NCBI RefSeq assembly: GCF_026627255.1
Contig: NZ_JAPNLM010000001.1
Location: 745,600 to 809,599 of the forward strand
Length of the DNA: 64,000 bases
DNA from: Streptomyces antarcticus
Lineage (GTDB): Bacteria; Actinomycetota; Actinomycetes; Streptomycetales; Streptomycetaceae
Direction of reading: 5' to 3'
Positions 16,199 to 26,220 of the stretch are shown here, piece after piece (positions within the stretch are counted from its first letter, which is position 1; the number at the start of each line of letters is the position of its first letter). The position numbers and the translations under genes are program-made. The notes under the pieces are model-generated. The model saw only the letters and a program-made list of their open reading frames with translations, had not been told where the DNA came from and did no database searches.

Positions 16199-17290
16199 GT
16201 GAGACGCATCCTAGGAATCCTCCTGGGCCTCCTCCTGATCGGCGGCGTCGCAGCCGTCGTCCTCGCCAGGGGGCAGAGCCCGGAACCCACGGCAACGAAG
16301 ACCGTGCGCGGCGTCATCGGGTCGGAGAAGTCCGAGTTCTTCCGCGACCCCGGCGTCGTCAAAGCCCTTGCCGCACAGGGCTACACCGTGAAGGCCGAAA
16401 CCTCGGGCTCCTGGGCGATGGACCAACTCGCCCTCAAGGACTACGACTTCGCCTTCCCCAGCAGCAGTGAGCCGGCCAAGGAGATCGCGGCCGCGGCCGG
16501 CGTGAAGGGCGCCCAGGAGACGAAGCCCTTCTACTCCCCGCTCGTCGTCATCGCCCGCGGCAACGCCGCCGAGGTCCTCGTCGGCAACGGCCTCGCGAAG
16601 CGGACCGGCAAGAACTCCGGGACCCTCCTCATGGGCCCCTTCCTCAAGGCCGCCGGCGAGGACCGCACCTGGCAGCAGCTGACCGGCTCCGCCGCCCACG
16701 CCGAACTGACCGGCACGGTGTTCGTCAAGACCACCGACCCGGCCACCTCCAACTCCGGCGCGCTCTTCCTCGCCGCCGCCTCCACCGTGGCCAACGGCGG
16801 CAACCTCGTCGCCGACGACGCCGCCATCGACCGCACCGCGCCCCTGATGCACAAGCTGATCTCCGTCCAGGGCGCCCTGGAGCCCAGCACCGACGCCCCG
16901 TTCCGGGCCTTCATCAGCGGCAGCGGCGAACCGCTCATCCTCGTGTACGAGTCCCAGGTCGCGGCCATGCTCCTGCAAGGCCAGCAGCCCCAGGACATGG
17001 ACGTGCTGTACCCGGACACCACGGTCAACACCGCGCACACCTTCGTGCCGATCAGCGACGCCGCCCGGGACCTCGGCACCCTCCTCGCCACCGATCCCGG
17101 CCTGCGCGACCTGGCCCTGCGCCACGGGTTCCGCCCGCAGGACGGCGTACCCGCGTTCACCGCGGCCACCGCACAGCACACCGACTACCTCAACCCGGGG
17201 CTGACCGGCATCCGCCAGGTCGGCACCCCGACCGTCAAGAACCTGATGGCGCTGGCCGCGCGCGCCAAGGGCCAGGGGGACACACCATGA
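16199..17290 (+). CDS. Periplasmic-binding-protein-like membrane-anchored protein
   Basis: The 363-residue product begins with a basic start and one hydrophobic segment (MRRILGILLGLLLIGGVAAV). A type 2 binding-protein-like body follows (GVIGSEKSEFF, DYDFAFPSSSEPAKEI, KTTDPATSNSGALFLA). The TDPxxSNSG stretch also occurs in the protein encoded two genes downstream. No ATP-binding-cassette transporter genes are present. It is the first gene of a tight four-gene operon with a TelA-family protein, a vWA lipoprotein and a membrane protein. The GTG at 16199 gives a clean anchor; an in-frame GTG at 16172 is the alternative. Confidence 0.75.
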   Translation: MRRILGILLGLLLIGGVAAVVLARGQSPEPTATKTVRGVIGSEKSEFFRDPGVVKALAAQGYTVKAETSGSWAMDQLALKDYDFAFPSSSEPAKEIAAAAGVKGAQETKPFYSPLVVIARGNAAEVLVGNGLAKRTGKNSGTLLMGPFLKAAGEDRTWQQLTGSAAHAELTGTVFVKTTDPATSNSGALFLAAASTVANGGNLVADDAAIDRTAPLMHKLISVQGALEPSTDAPFRAFISGSGEPLILVYESQVAAMLLQGQQPQDMDVLYPDTTVNTAHTFVPISDAARDLGTLLATDPGLRDLALRHGFRPQDGVPAFTAATAQHTDYLNPGLTGIRQVGTPTVKNLMALAARAKGQGDTP

Positions 17291-18480
17291 CACTGACACC
17301 GCCCGAGGACGCCCCGCTGGTCCTCACCGCACCCGACCCCGTCGCCCCCGTCCGCCGGGAGCAGGCCGCCGGCCTCGTCCCGCTCCAGGACGGCGTCCGC
17401 GAGGAGATGGCCCGCAGGGCCGGGGAGTACGTCGGCTCGCTCGCCGGGCTCGACGCCCGCTCCCCCGAGTTCGCGCAGCGGATCGGCGAGATCGCCGGGC
17501 TCGGCTCCGCCGACGTCCGCTCCGCCGCCCAGCAGTCCAACCGGATGCTGGAGCGCGCCGTACGCTCCCTCGGCTCCTCCGGAGCGGGCGGCGGCGACGC
17601 CCAGGCCCGGGTGGCCGGATCCCTCGTCGAACTGCGGCGCACCGTCGAGGACCTCGGCCCGCGGGACGCGCCCGCCACCGGGGTGCGGGGGCTCCTCGCG
17701 AAGCTGCCGGGCGGCAACCGGTTCCGCGACCACGTGGCCGCGTACGCCTCGGCACAGGCCACCCTCGACAGGATCGTGGGCGCGCTCCGCGGCGGCCAGG
17801 ACGAACTGCGCCGCGACAACGCCGCCCTGCACACCGAACGGACCCGCCTGTGGGAGACCATGGGCCGGCTCCAGGAGCACGCGGTCCTCACCGAGGCCCT
17901 GGACGCGGCCGTCGTCCAGCGGATCGCCGCGGCGGAGGCGGCCGACCCCGCCCAGGCCGACACGCTCCGCGCGGACGTGCTCTTCCCGGTCCGGCAGAAG
18001 CACCAGGACCTGCTGACGCAGCTGGCGGTCTGCGCGCAGGGCTACCTCGCGATGGACGTCGTCCGCCGCAACAACGACGAACTGGTCAAGGGCGTCGACC
18101 GGGCCGCGACCACCACCGTGTCCGCGCTGCGGACCGCGGTGATGCTGGCCTCGGCGCTGGAGCACCAGCGGCAGGTGATCGACCAGGTCAACGCACTGAA
18201 GGGCACCACCGAGAACCTGATCCGGGGCAATGCCGAGATGCTGTCGACGCAGAGCGGCGAGATCCAGCGGATCGCGGCCGACCCGGCGGTGGGCGCGGAG
18301 ACACTGCGCACGGCCTTCGCCCAGATCTACCGGACGCTCGACGCGATCGACTCCTTCAAGGCGCAGGCCACGGAGAACATGGCGGCCACCGTGGAGTCCC
18401 TGGCGGACGAACTGCGGCAGGCCTCCGCCCACCTGGCGCGCACCCGCACCGCGGGCGTCCTCGACGGCGGTGCCCGATGA
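17287..18480 (+). CDS. TelA-family (toxic anion resistance) protein
   Basis: The 397-residue product is largely alpha-helical and lacks signal or membrane segments. It matches the TelA/KlaA family: early VPLQ..V.EEMARRA, a central LARLP-type region (LLAKLPGGNRFRDHVAAY), and the well-conserved VCAQGYLAMDVVRRNNDELVK with TTTVSALRTAVM...ALEHQRQV. The family is linked to tellurite and general envelope-stress resistance, but the biochemical role is unknown. It is translationally coupled to both neighbours by ATGA overlaps, which ties it to the two binding-protein-like products. Confidence 0.88.
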   Translation: MTLTPPEDAPLVLTAPDPVAPVRREQAAGLVPLQDGVREEMARRAGEYVGSLAGLDARSPEFAQRIGEIAGLGSADVRSAAQQSNRMLERAVRSLGSSGAGGGDAQARVAGSLVELRRTVEDLGPRDAPATGVRGLLAKLPGGNRFRDHVAAYASAQATLDRIVGALRGGQDELRRDNAALHTERTRLWETMGRLQEHAVLTEALDAAVVQRIAAAEAADPAQADTLRADVLFPVRQKHQDLLTQLAVCAQGYLAMDVVRRNNDELVKGVDRAATTTVSALRTAVMLASALEHQRQVIDQVNALKGTTENLIRGNAEMLSTQSGEIQRIAADPAVGAETLRTAFAQIYRTLDAIDSFKAQATENMAATVESLADELRQASAHLARTRTAGVLDGGAR

Positions 18481-20120
18481 GCCCGTCCCGGCCGGGCGGC
18501 CGGCTCCGGCGGGCCCCGCTCGCCCGCGTCCTCGCGCTGGTCGCCCTCGTGGCGGCGAGCGCCTGCACCTCCTCCTCCCCCGCCGGGCCCGGCGGCTCCG
18601 AAGGGCCCGGCGGGTCGAAGCCCACCGCGTACAAGGAGGGCACCCTGCGGGTCCTGGCCTCCAGCGAGCTGGCCGACATGCAGCCGGTGCTGGACCGGGC
18701 GAAGAAGGCCACCGGGGTCACGGTGAAGCTGACCTGGTCGGGGACGCTCGACGCGGCCGAGCAGGTCGCCTCGGGGAAGGCGGACGGGGCGTACGACGCG
18801 ATCTGGCTCTCCTCCAACGACTACCTGCGGCTGCGCCCGGAGGCGGCCGGAAAGCTCGCCAACGAGACCCCGGTGATGTCCTCGCCCGTCGCCCTCGGCG
18901 TGAAGCCGCAGGCGCTGGCCCGGCTCGGCTGGCAGCCCGGCGACGTCACGTGGTCGGCGGTCCACGAGGCGGTGGCCGCGGGGAAGCTGACATACGGGAT
19001 GACCGACCCGGTGCGCTCCAACTCCGGTTTCTCCGCGCTGGTGTCGGTGGCCTCCGGTCTGTCGGGGGCGCAGTCCGCGCTGACCGACGCGGACGTGAAG
19101 GCGGCCGCGCCGCGGCTGAAGGAGTTCTTCGCCGGGCAGAAGCTGACCTCGGGCTCCTCCGGCTGGCTCGCCACGGCCTACGCGAAGCGCGGGGACGTGG
19201 ACGCGCTGGTCAACTACGAGTCGGTGCTGCTGTCCGCGAACCGTGACGCGCAGGCCGGTCTGACGGTGGTCCGGCCGCGCGACGGAGTGGTCACCGCCCA
19301 CTACCCGCTGACGCTGCTGACCGCGGCCCCCGCCGGCGCCCGCGAGTCGGGGCGGGCGCTGACCGAGTGGCTGCGCGGCCCCGAGGCGCAGCAGGCGATC
19401 ACCGAGCGGACGTTGCGGCGGCCGGTCGCGGCCGGGGTGGCTCCGGCGGCCGGTCTGGACGCGGAGAAGCGGCGGGAGCTGCCGTTCCCCGGGTCGCGGT
19501 CGGTGGCCGACGGGCTGCTGGCGAGCTACGAGAACGAGCTGCGGCGGCCCTCGCGGACGGTGTACGTCCTCGACACCTCGGGTTCGATGGCCGAGGAGGA
19601 CCGGATCGGGCGGCTGAAGGCGGCGCTCACGGAGCTGACGGGCAGCGGGAGTTCGGGGCCCGGACAGCGGTTCCGGGACCGTGAGGAGGTGACGCTGCTG
19701 CCGTTCGGCGACAAGGTGAAGAAGGTGCTGACGCACGTCGTGGAGCCGGGTGATCCGGGGGCTTCCCTGGACGCGATCAGGGCGGACGTACGGGCGCTGC
19801 AGCCGGCGGGGGGCACGGCCGTGTACGGCAGCCTGAAGGCGGCCTACCAGCACCTGGGGCGGGAAGACGCGGACGCGTTCACCTCGATCGTGCTGATGAC
19901 GGACGGGCGCAGCGGGGACAAGGCGAAGGACTTCGACGCCTTCTACGCCGCGCTGCCCGAGGCCGGGAAGCGGACGCCGGTCTTCGCGGTGCTGTTCGGC
20001 GACTCGGACCGCGCGGAGCTGGCCCACATCACCGAGCTGACGGGCGGGCGGCTCTTCGACGCCACCGACGGCAACGGCTCGCTGGACGGCGCCTTCGAGG
20101 AGATCCGTGGCTACCAGTAG
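18477..20120 (+). CDS. Lipoprotein with binding-protein domain fused to von Willebrand factor A domain
   Basis: The 547-residue product has a lipobox ending at Cys30 (AASAC). A type 2 periplasmic-binding domain follows (about 52-330, with RVLASSELADMQPVLD, LTWSGTLDA and TDPVRSNSGFSALVS). The vWA domain at about 360-540 has an intact MIDAS start DTSGSM (Asp366) and MTDGRSGD. It would be anchored outside the membrane and bind a metal-dependent ligand or partner. The fusion and its coupling to a TelA-family gene suggest a surface sensing or repair complex; the ligand is unknown. Confidence 0.87.
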   Translation: MSPSRPGGRLRRAPLARVLALVALVAASACTSSSPAGPGGSEGPGGSKPTAYKEGTLRVLASSELADMQPVLDRAKKATGVTVKLTWSGTLDAAEQVASGKADGAYDAIWLSSNDYLRLRPEAAGKLANETPVMSSPVALGVKPQALARLGWQPGDVTWSAVHEAVAAGKLTYGMTDPVRSNSGFSALVSVASGLSGAQSALTDADVKAAAPRLKEFFAGQKLTSGSSGWLATAYAKRGDVDALVNYESVLLSANRDAQAGLTVVRPRDGVVTAHYPLTLLTAAPAGARESGRALTEWLRGPEAQQAITERTLRRPVAAGVAPAAGLDAEKRRELPFPGSRSVADGLLASYENELRRPSRTVYVLDTSGSMAEEDRIGRLKAALTELTGSGSSGPGQRFRDREEVTLLPFGDKVKKVLTHVVEPGDPGASLDAIRADVRALQPAGGTAVYGSLKAAYQHLGREDADAFTSIVLMTDGRSGDKAKDFDAFYAALPEAGKRTPVFAVLFGDSDRAELAHITELTGGRLFDATDGNGSLDGAFEEIRGYQ

Positions 20121-20712
20121 GGCGCTCCGCTACCTGGAGTCGGGGAAGAACCTGGCGGGCTCGGCCTGCGGGGTCGCCGGGGTGGGCCTCGCCCTGGCCG
20201 GCGCGGCCGGCGCGTACTGGCCGCTGGTCGTCGCCGGGCTGTACGGGGCGGGCGCGCTGATCGCCCCGCCCGAGCGGGTCGCCCCGCCGGCGGTCCCGGA
20301 CCCGGCCGAGCGGCTGGGCGTCGTACGGGAGGACCTCGGGCGCCTGCGGGAGTACCTGGCGGAGGTGGAGCTGCCGCGGGCGGCGGGCGAGGCGCTGGCC
20401 GGGCTGCTGGAGCTGTACGCGGCGCTGCTCGACCCGCGGTGGGCGGCCGAGGTGCTGGCCGCCGATCCGGAGGCGGTGCACGCGCTGTCGCGGGCGGTCC
20501 GCACGGACGTCCCGGAGTGCGTGGACACCTACCACCGGACGCGGTGGTGGACGCGGCTGTCGCCGGGCGGCGAGTCCCCCGAACGGCACCTGGAGCGGCA
20601 GCTGGCGGTGCTCGTCGCGGAGGCGGAACGCGTAACGGCGGACCTCCACGAGATGGAGGTCCGCCGTCAGCAAACGCACACGACCTACCTGGAGGACCGG
20701 GGTCGCTCCTGA
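20107..20712 (+). CDS. Membrane protein of the TelA operon, function unknown
   Basis: The 201-residue product has an N-terminal hydrophobic hairpin (about residues 17-52, GSACGVAGVGLALAGAAGAY and LVVAGLYGAGAL). A cytoplasmic helical region with Leu/Ala/Glu periodicity follows (about 70-195). The GTG at 20107 overlaps the vWA gene by 14 bases. Its position as the last gene of the four-gene operon suggests that it works with the TelA and vWA proteins. I recognise no named family. Confidence 0.72.
   Translation: MATSRALRYLESGKNLAGSACGVAGVGLALAGAAGAYWPLVVAGLYGAGALIAPPERVAPPAVPDPAERLGVVREDLGRLREYLAEVELPRAAGEALAGLLELYAALLDPRWAAEVLAADPEAVHALSRAVRTDVPECVDTYHRTRWWTRLSPGGESPERHLERQLAVLVAEAERVTADLHEMEVRRQQTHTTYLEDRGRS
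20635..20667 (+). terminator. Strong hairpin inside the end of the operon
   Basis: Perfect 14-bp arms (ACGGCGGACCTCCA and its complement) flank a 5-nt loop, within the last 26 codons of the preceding gene. It may act as an early terminator or mRNA-stabilising hairpin; its coding location makes the role uncertain. Confidence 0.35.
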
Positions 20713-20786
20713 TCGGCGGGTGCGGCGGCGGGAACCGCTTGGTCGGGGGTTCCCACGTTCATGGCCCCGGGTGCGGGGCGGGCGGG

Positions 20787-22631
20787 TCAGCCCAGGCGCT
20801 CGACGAGCGCGTGGTACTGGTCCCACAGCTCCTTGGGAGTGTGGTCGCCGTAGGTGTTGAGGTGCTCGGGGACCAGGGCGGCCTCGTCGCGCCAGATCTC
20901 CTTGTCGACCGTGAGGAGGAACTCCAGGTCGGCGGCGGGCAGGTCCAGGCCGTCGGTGTCGAGGGACGCGACCGTCGGCAGGACGCCGATGGGGGTCTCG
21001 ACGCCCTCGGCGGTGCCGTCGAGGCGCTCGACGATCCACTTCAGGACGCGGCTGTTCTCGCCGAAGCCGGGCCACACGAACGTGCCCGCCTCGTTCTTGC
21101 GGAACCAGTTCACGTAGTAGATCTTCGGGAGCTTGGACTGGTCCTTGTCAGCGCCGACCTTGACCCAGTGCCCCATGTAGTCGCCCATGTTGTAGCCGCA
21201 GAACGGCAGCATGGCGAAGGGGTCGCGGCGCAGCTCGCCGACCTTGCCCTCGGCGGCGGCGGTCTTCTCGGAGGCGATGTTCGAGCCGATGAAGACGCCG
21301 TGGTTCCAGTCGAAGGACTCGGTGACCAGCGGGACGGCGGAGGCGCGGCGGCCGCCGAAGAGGATCGCGGAGATCGGGACGCCCTTGGGGTCCTCCCACT
21401 CGGGGGCGATCGTCGGGCACTGGGACGCCGGGACGGCGAAACGGGCGTTCGGGTGGGCCGCCGGGGTCTCGGACTCCGGGGTCCAGCGGTTGCCCTTCCA
21501 GTCGATGAGCTCGGCCGGGGCCTCCTCGGTCATGCCCTCCCACCAGACGTCGGAGCCGTCCGGGGTGAGCGCGACGTTGGTGAAGACGGTGTTCGCGTAC
21601 ATCGTCTTCATGGCGTTGGCGTTGGTGTGCTCGCCGGTGCCGGGGGCGACGCCGAAGAAGCCGGCCTCGGGGTTGATCGCGTAGAGGCGGCCGTCCTCGC
21701 CGAAGCGCATCCAGGCGATGTCGTCACCGACCGTCTCGACGGTCCAGCCGGGGATCGTGGGCTCCAGCATGGCGAGGTTGGTCTTGCCGCAGGCGGAGGG
21801 GAAGGCGGCGGCGATGTACTTCGCTTCGCCCTGCGGCGGGGTCAGCTTGAGGATGAGCATGTGCTCGGCGAGCCAGCCCTCGTCGCGGGCCATCACGGAC
21901 GCGATGCGCAGGGCGTAGCACTTCTTGCCGAGCAGGGCGTTGCCGCCGTAACCGGATCCGTAGGACCAGATCTCGCGGGTCTCCGGGAAGTGCGAGATGT
22001 ACTTGGTCGTGTTGCACGGCCACGGGACGTCGGCCTGGCCCTCGGCGAGCGGAGCGCCCAGGGTGTGCACGGCCCTGACGAAGAAGCCGTCGGTGCCGAG
22101 CTCGTCCAGGACGGCCTTGCCCATGCGGGTCATGGTGCGCATGGCGACCGCGACGTAGGCGGAGTCGGTGATCTCGACGCCGATCGCGGACAGCTCGGAG
22201 CCGAGGGGGCCCATGCAGAAGGGGACGACGTACAGCGTCCGACCCTTCATGGAGCCGCGGAAGATCCCCTTCTCGCCGGCGGAACTGTTTCCTTCCCCGG
22301 TAAAGATGGCCTTCATCTCGGCCGGGGCCTTCCAGTGGTTCGTGGGGCCCGCGTCCTCCTCCTTCTCGGAGCAGATGAAGGTCCGGTCCTCGACGCGCGC
22401 GACGTCGGAGGGGTCGGAGGCGGCGTAGTAGGAGTTCGGGCGCTTCGTCTCGTCGAGCTTCTTGAACGTGCCCTGGGCGACGAGCTCCCCGCACAGGCGC
22501 TCGTACTCGGCCTCGGAGCCGTCGCACCAGACGACGCGGTCCGGCTGGGTGAGGGCAGCGATCTCGTCCACCCAGGAGATCAGTCCTTGGTGGGTCGTCG
22601 GGATGGTGGGAGCCGCGTTGTCGCGCGCCAC
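20787..22631 (-). CDS. pckG: Phosphoenolpyruvate carboxykinase (GTP)
   Basis: The 614-residue enzyme converts oxaloacetate plus GTP to phosphoenolpyruvate, GDP and CO2, linking the TCA cycle to gluconeogenesis. The GTP-type kinase loop [11 protein letters not shown] lies at about 277-287 with the reactive Cys281. DDIAWMRF and the C-terminal PWRxNWFRK-like VNWFRK are present. The length is typical of the GTP class. The GTG at 22631 follows AAGGAG at the right distance; the open frame upstream lacks family sequence. It stands alone and is divergent from the hemolysin III gene. Confidence 0.97.
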   Translation of the reverse strand: MARDNAAPTIPTTHQGLISWVDEIAALTQPDRVVWCDGSEAEYERLCGELVAQGTFKKLDETKRPNSYYAASDPSDVARVEDRTFICSEKEEDAGPTNHWKAPAEMKAIFTGEGNSSAGEKGIFRGSMKGRTLYVVPFCMGPLGSELSAIGVEITDSAYVAVAMRTMTRMGKAVLDELGTDGFFVRAVHTLGAPLAEGQADVPWPCNTTKYISHFPETREIWSYGSGYGGNALLGKKCYALRIASVMARDEGWLAEHMLILKLTPPQGEAKYIAAAFPSACGKTNLAMLEPTIPGWTVETVGDDIAWMRFGEDGRLYAINPEAGFFGVAPGTGEHTNANAMKTMYANTVFTNVALTPDGSDVWWEGMTEEAPAELIDWKGNRWTPESETPAAHPNARFAVPASQCPTIAPEWEDPKGVPISAILFGGRRASAVPLVTESFDWNHGVFIGSNIASEKTAAAEGKVGELRRDPFAMLPFCGYNMGDYMGHWVKVGADKDQSKLPKIYYVNWFRKNEAGTFVWPGFGENSRVLKWIVERLDGTAEGVETPIGVLPTVASLDTDGLDLPAADLEFLLTVDKEIWRDEAALVPEHLNTYGDHTPKELWDQYHALVERLG

Positions 22632-22788
22632 GATTGCTCCTTGTTGAGGGGTTTGTTTGGTGTTTGCCCCGTGGGGGCTGCGACCCGGACGCTTCGCGCT
22701 CCGCTCATCCGGTGCCGACCGCACTCATCTGATCATCCGGTGGATGTGCGCATATGTCCAGAGGGCCTCTCACGTGAGCATCGCCACG

Positions 22789-22838
22789 TCCGTCAATCTT
22801 CCGTAAAGAGGACTGACGGAAACCTACGGACCCGTAGG
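22789..22838. promoter_or_regulatory. Two inverted repeats upstream of the hemolysin III gene
   Basis: TCCGTCA (22789-22795) pairs with TGACGGA (22814-22820). CCTACGG and CCGTAGG (22823-22838) form a tight palindrome with a 2-bp spacer, only 13 bases before the chosen ATG. The second would cover the ribosome-binding region, so it may be an operator or a translation-blocking hairpin. Confidence 0.4.
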
Positions 22839-22851
22839 TAGCATGTGGGCC

Positions 22852-23622
22852 ATGACTTCTGACGCCGCCGCCGGACCGGCCGCCGAGGCCGTCCAGGCCA
22901 CCGAGGCCTCCCGGGCCGCCGAGCCCTCCCCCCAGGCCGCCGAGCCCTCCCCGATCGTCCAGGCCCTGGAGACCGCCGAAGCCGCCCTGGAGGCGAAGCC
23001 GCTCATGCGCGGCTGGCTGCACACCGGGATGTTCCCCGCCGTGGTGATCGCCGGTCTGGTGCTGATGGCGTTCACCGACTCGACCGAGGCGCGCGTGGCC
23101 TGCGGCGTCTACGTCCTCACCGCCTGCCTGCTCTTCGGCGTCAGCGCCGTCTACCACCGCGGTACGTGGGGGCCGCGCGGCGAGGCCATCCTGCGGCGCC
23201 TCGACCACGCCAACATCTTCCTGATCATCGCGGGCACCTACACCCCGCTGACCGTCCTGCTGCTCCCACCCTCCAGCGGGCGGATTTTGTTGTGGGCGGT
23301 GTGGATCGCGGCCGCCGCCGGCATCGCCTTCCGGGTCTTCTGGGTCGGCGCCCCGCGCTGGCTCTACACCCCCTGCTACATCGCGATGGGCTGGGCGGCC
23401 GTCTTCTTCCTGCCCGACTTCATGCGCACCGGCGGCATCGCCGTGCTCGTCCTGGTGATCGTCGGCGGCCTGCTGTACAGCGTGGGCGGGGTCATCTACG
23501 GCATGAAGCGCCCCAACCCCTCCCCCCGCTTCTTCGGCTTCCACGAGGTCTTCCACTCGCTGACGCTGGCGGCCTTCGTGGCCCACTACGTCGGCATCTC
23601 GATGGCCGCCTACCAGCACTGA
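22852..23622 (+). CDS. Hemolysin III / PAQR-family membrane protein
   Basis: The product of about 256 residues has an Ala/Glu/Pro-rich cytoplasmic start (about 45 residues) and then seven membrane segments. Family residues are visible: SAVYHRG, RRLDHANIFLIIAGTYTP and the terminal FGFHEVFHSLTLAAFVAHY, whose Ser, Asp and His residues are thought to form a metal site. Bacterial members influence membrane lipid balance; haemolysis is not implied. An ATG at 22843 is an alternative start. Confidence 0.88.
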   Translation: MTSDAAAGPAAEAVQATEASRAAEPSPQAAEPSPIVQALETAEAALEAKPLMRGWLHTGMFPAVVIAGLVLMAFTDSTEARVACGVYVLTACLLFGVSAVYHRGTWGPRGEAILRRLDHANIFLIIAGTYTPLTVLLLPPSSGRILLWAVWIAAAAGIAFRVFWVGAPRWLYTPCYIAMGWAAVFFLPDFMRTGGIAVLVLVIVGGLLYSVGGVIYGMKRPNPSPRFFGFHEVFHSLTLAAFVAHYVGISMAAYQH

Positions 23623-23743
23623 AGGCCGCTCCTGCGACAGCGGCGGTTCCCGGCTCCGCCCCCGGCACCCGTGCCGGGGGCGGAGCCGTTCCCGTACGGC
23701 GGGCGCGGTACGGGTGGGCGCGGCGCCGGCGGGCGCGGTGCCG

Positions 23744-25828
23744 TCACACGCCCCGGGAGGCCTCCGCCCCCACCTGCCCGGCGAGTTCGTCCGGATCCGT
23801 CGTGGGCCGCGCGCAGACGAAGTGCCGGCACACGTACGCGGTGGGCAGGCCCCCCACGAGCGTGCGCTCTGCCAGGAGGGGGAACTCCCCGCCGCTGCCG
23901 TCCGCCGCGCGCGGCATGCCCGTCGCGACGACCGCCCCGGGAGCCGTCCCCAGCAACGCGACCCGGTGCAGCTCCGCCAGCGCCGGGTCCTCCGGGCGGC
24001 CGACCACCGCCACCTCGCGCGGCCCGTCGAGCAGCGCCTCGGCCACCGCCAGCCCGTGCCCGATGAAGCGCGGGGCGCGCGGACCGAGCGCGTGCACCAC
24101 ACCGAGCGCCCTCTCGGCCGCGGTCCGGTGCGCCTGCGAACCGGTGTGCGCGGCGTACGAGAGCAACGCCCCGGCGGCGGCCGTCCAGCCGGACGGCGCC
24201 GCCGTGTCGGTGGGGTCCTGCGGCCGCCTGATCAGCTGCTCCGCGTCGTGCGCGGTGTCGTACAGCGACCCGTCCTCTGCGGCGAACAGGTCCAGCACCA
24301 GGTCGACGAGGAAGCCGGCGAACTCCAGCCACACCCCCTCACCGGTCACCGAGGCCAGCGCGAGGAACCCCTCCGCGACGTCGCCGTAGTCCTCCAGCAC
24401 CCCCGCGTTCACGCCGACGCGGCCGTCCTTGCTGGTCCGCGCCAGCCGGGCCCGGCCCGAGGGCACGTCGAAGTGGACCCGTACCAGCAGGTCGGCGGCC
24501 TCCGTCGCCCGTTCCACCAGGTCGGGCCGGTCGAAGTAGGCCCCGCACTCGGCGAGCGCGGCGACGGCCAGCCCGTTCCAGGCCGCCACGACCTTGTCGT
24601 CCCGCCCGGGCGCCGGCCGCGCCGCCCGCGCGGCGAGCAGCCGCTCCCGGATCGAGGCGATCCGCCCGGCCTCCGCCGCCGGACCGTCCTGGGGCAGCTG
24701 GAGCACGGAGGCGCCGTGCTCGAAGGTGCCCTCCTCGGTCACCCCGAAGTACGCGGCGGCCAGGTCCCCGTCGTCCTCCCCCAGCACGTCCCGCAACTGG
24801 GCCGGGGTCCACGCGTAGTACGCCCCCTCGACGTGCGCGCCGGTCAGCGGGTCCGCGCTGTCGGCGTCGAGCGCGGAGGCGAAACCGCCGTGCTCGGTAC
24901 GCAGCTCCCGGACCATGAAGTCGGCGGTCTCCAGGGCGACCCGCCGCGCGAGGTCGGACCCGGTGGCCCGCCACAGGTGCGCGTACACCCGGCAGAGCAG
25001 CGCGTTGTCGTACAGCATCTTCTCGAAGTGCGGTACCAAAGACCCATCTGGTTTGGCGCGCAGCACGTAGCGGTGGAACCCGCCTCCCACCTGGTCGAAC
25101 AGGCTCGACCGCACCATGGCCTCGCAGGCACCTTCCGCCATCTCCCTGGCACCTTCGGAACCGGTCCGGGCATGGTGGCGGAGGAGGAACTCGACGACCA
25201 TGCTCGGCGGGAACTTCGTATCGCCTCCGCCGAACCACCCGCTCGCCGGGTCATAGTCCCGGGTCAGCTGGAGGAGGGCGTTGCCCTGGGACTCGGCGGT
25301 CGGCAGGCCCTCGCCCCCTGCTCCGAGTGCACGGCCGGCGAGGTCACGGGTGATCTTCTGCGCGACCTCGGCCACCTCCTCACGTCGGCCGACCCACGCG
25401 GTCCGTACACCTTCGAGCACCTGCATGAACGAGCCCATCCCGTGTCGGGGCTCGGGCGGGAAATAGGTACCGAAGTAGAAGGGCTCCCCCTCGGCCGTCA
25501 TGAAGACGGACATCGGCCAGCCCCCTTGCCCTGTCGCCGCCTGAACCGCCTCCATGTAGACGGCGTCGACGTCCGGCCGCTCCTCCCGGTCCACCTTGAT
25601 GTTCACGAAGTGCTCGTTCATGTAGGCGGCCGTCAACTCGTCCTCGAAGGACTCGTGGGCCATGACATGACACCAGTGGCAAGAGCTATAGCCAACGCTC
25701 AGGAACACGGGTACCCCGCGCCGCCGGGCTTCTTCGAACGCCTCAGCCTCCCAGGGCCGCCAGTCGACGGGGTTGTCCGCGTGCTGGAGGAGGTACGGGG
25801 ACGTGGCCTGCGCAAGTCGGTTGGACAT
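23744..25828 (-). CDS. Thioredoxin-domain protein (DUF255, YyaL/SSP411-like), chimeric full-length copy
   Basis: The 694-residue product has an N-terminal thioredoxin-fold DUF255 domain with the motif SSCHWCHVM (about residues 46-54). A six-hairpin alpha/alpha-barrel follows (about 200-690). The biochemical role is not established. The gene is a chimera. Bases below about 25020 are the chromosomal 3' part, while 25034-25828 (about 265 codons) arrived with the integrative element and differ at many codons from the original 5' part stranded at 30606-31415. The joint falls in the codons for HFEK, and the frame is intact, so a full-length protein is expected. Confidence 0.92.
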   Translation of the reverse strand: MSNRLAQATSPYLLQHADNPVDWRPWEAEAFEEARRRGVPVFLSVGYSSCHWCHVMAHESFEDELTAAYMNEHFVNIKVDREERPDVDAVYMEAVQAATGQGGWPMSVFMTAEGEPFYFGTYFPPEPRHGMGSFMQVLEGVRTAWVGRREEVAEVAQKITRDLAGRALGAGGEGLPTAESQGNALLQLTRDYDPASGWFGGGDTKFPPSMVVEFLLRHHARTGSEGAREMAEGACEAMVRSSLFDQVGGGFHRYVLRAKPDGSLVPHFEKMLYDNALLCRVYAHLWRATGSDLARRVALETADFMVRELRTEHGGFASALDADSADPLTGAHVEGAYYAWTPAQLRDVLGEDDGDLAAAYFGVTEEGTFEHGASVLQLPQDGPAAEAGRIASIRERLLAARAARPAPGRDDKVVAAWNGLAVAALAECGAYFDRPDLVERATEAADLLVRVHFDVPSGRARLARTSKDGRVGVNAGVLEDYGDVAEGFLALASVTGEGVWLEFAGFLVDLVLDLFAAEDGSLYDTAHDAEQLIRRPQDPTDTAAPSGWTAAAGALLSYAAHTGSQAHRTAAERALGVVHALGPRAPRFIGHGLAVAEALLDGPREVAVVGRPEDPALAELHRVALLGTAPGAVVATGMPRAADGSGGEFPLLAERTLVGGLPTAYVCRHFVCARPTTDPDELAGQVGAEASRGV
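25020..25048. other. Left attachment site of the integrative element
   Basis: The 14-bp shared core is followed on the element side by an arm ending CCAAAGACCCATC (25036-25048). On the chromosomal side the DUF255 coding sequence continues to 23744. The arm is the mirror half of the one at 30598-30618. Confidence 0.8.
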
Positions 25829-25947
25829 CCCCCCATCCTTGCGCACCCGCCTCCGCCCCGCCCAAGCGCCACGGGGGCAGCACGTGGGCGGGGCTCTGGA
25901 GGGGGACGCGTCGGCAGGCCCCCTGGACTCACCCCGGAGGCCGCGCC

Positions 25948-26220
25948 TTAGCGCCCCGATGTGTCCGATGCCCAGGAGCGCCCAGGCTCCGCAGTGGGTT
26001 CGTTTTGTCCGGCGGACAACGAGGGGTACTGGCACTTCGGGACTCCCGTACCCGGTAGCACTACTTCGAGCATGTGCCGAAGCGTCCGGACGCTGACACC
26101 GACCCGTAAGGCGATCTCCTCATGCGTCTCACCGTCCGCCAAGCGCTGCCGGAGCTTCAGTTCATGGCTCCCGATGTACTGCCGCGCTTCCCGCGCCTCG
26201 CGCGCACTGAGCCTGGTCAT
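25948..26220 (-). CDS. Small helix-turn-helix protein (90 aa)
   Basis: A helix-turn-helix is visible at about residues 18-52 ([32 protein letters not shown] cut in two helices). It is followed by a Pro/Ser-rich tail without obvious fold. It is probably a DNA-binding regulator of the element. Its start lies within the 3' end of the upstream 91-codon frame (59-base overlap), so the two cannot both be independent of each other's codons. Confidence 0.6.
   Translation of the reverse strand: MTRLSAREAREARQYIGSHELKLRQRLADGETHEEIALRVGVSVRTLRHMLEVVLPGTGVPKCQYPSLSAGQNEPTAEPGRSWASDTSGR

Noticed and set aside
20439..22841. 800-codon plus-strand frame across pckG
   Set aside because: It is the complement of the well-supported PEP carboxykinase gene. 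Its Val/Gly/Arg-rich composition is typical of antisense frames in GC-rich DNA.
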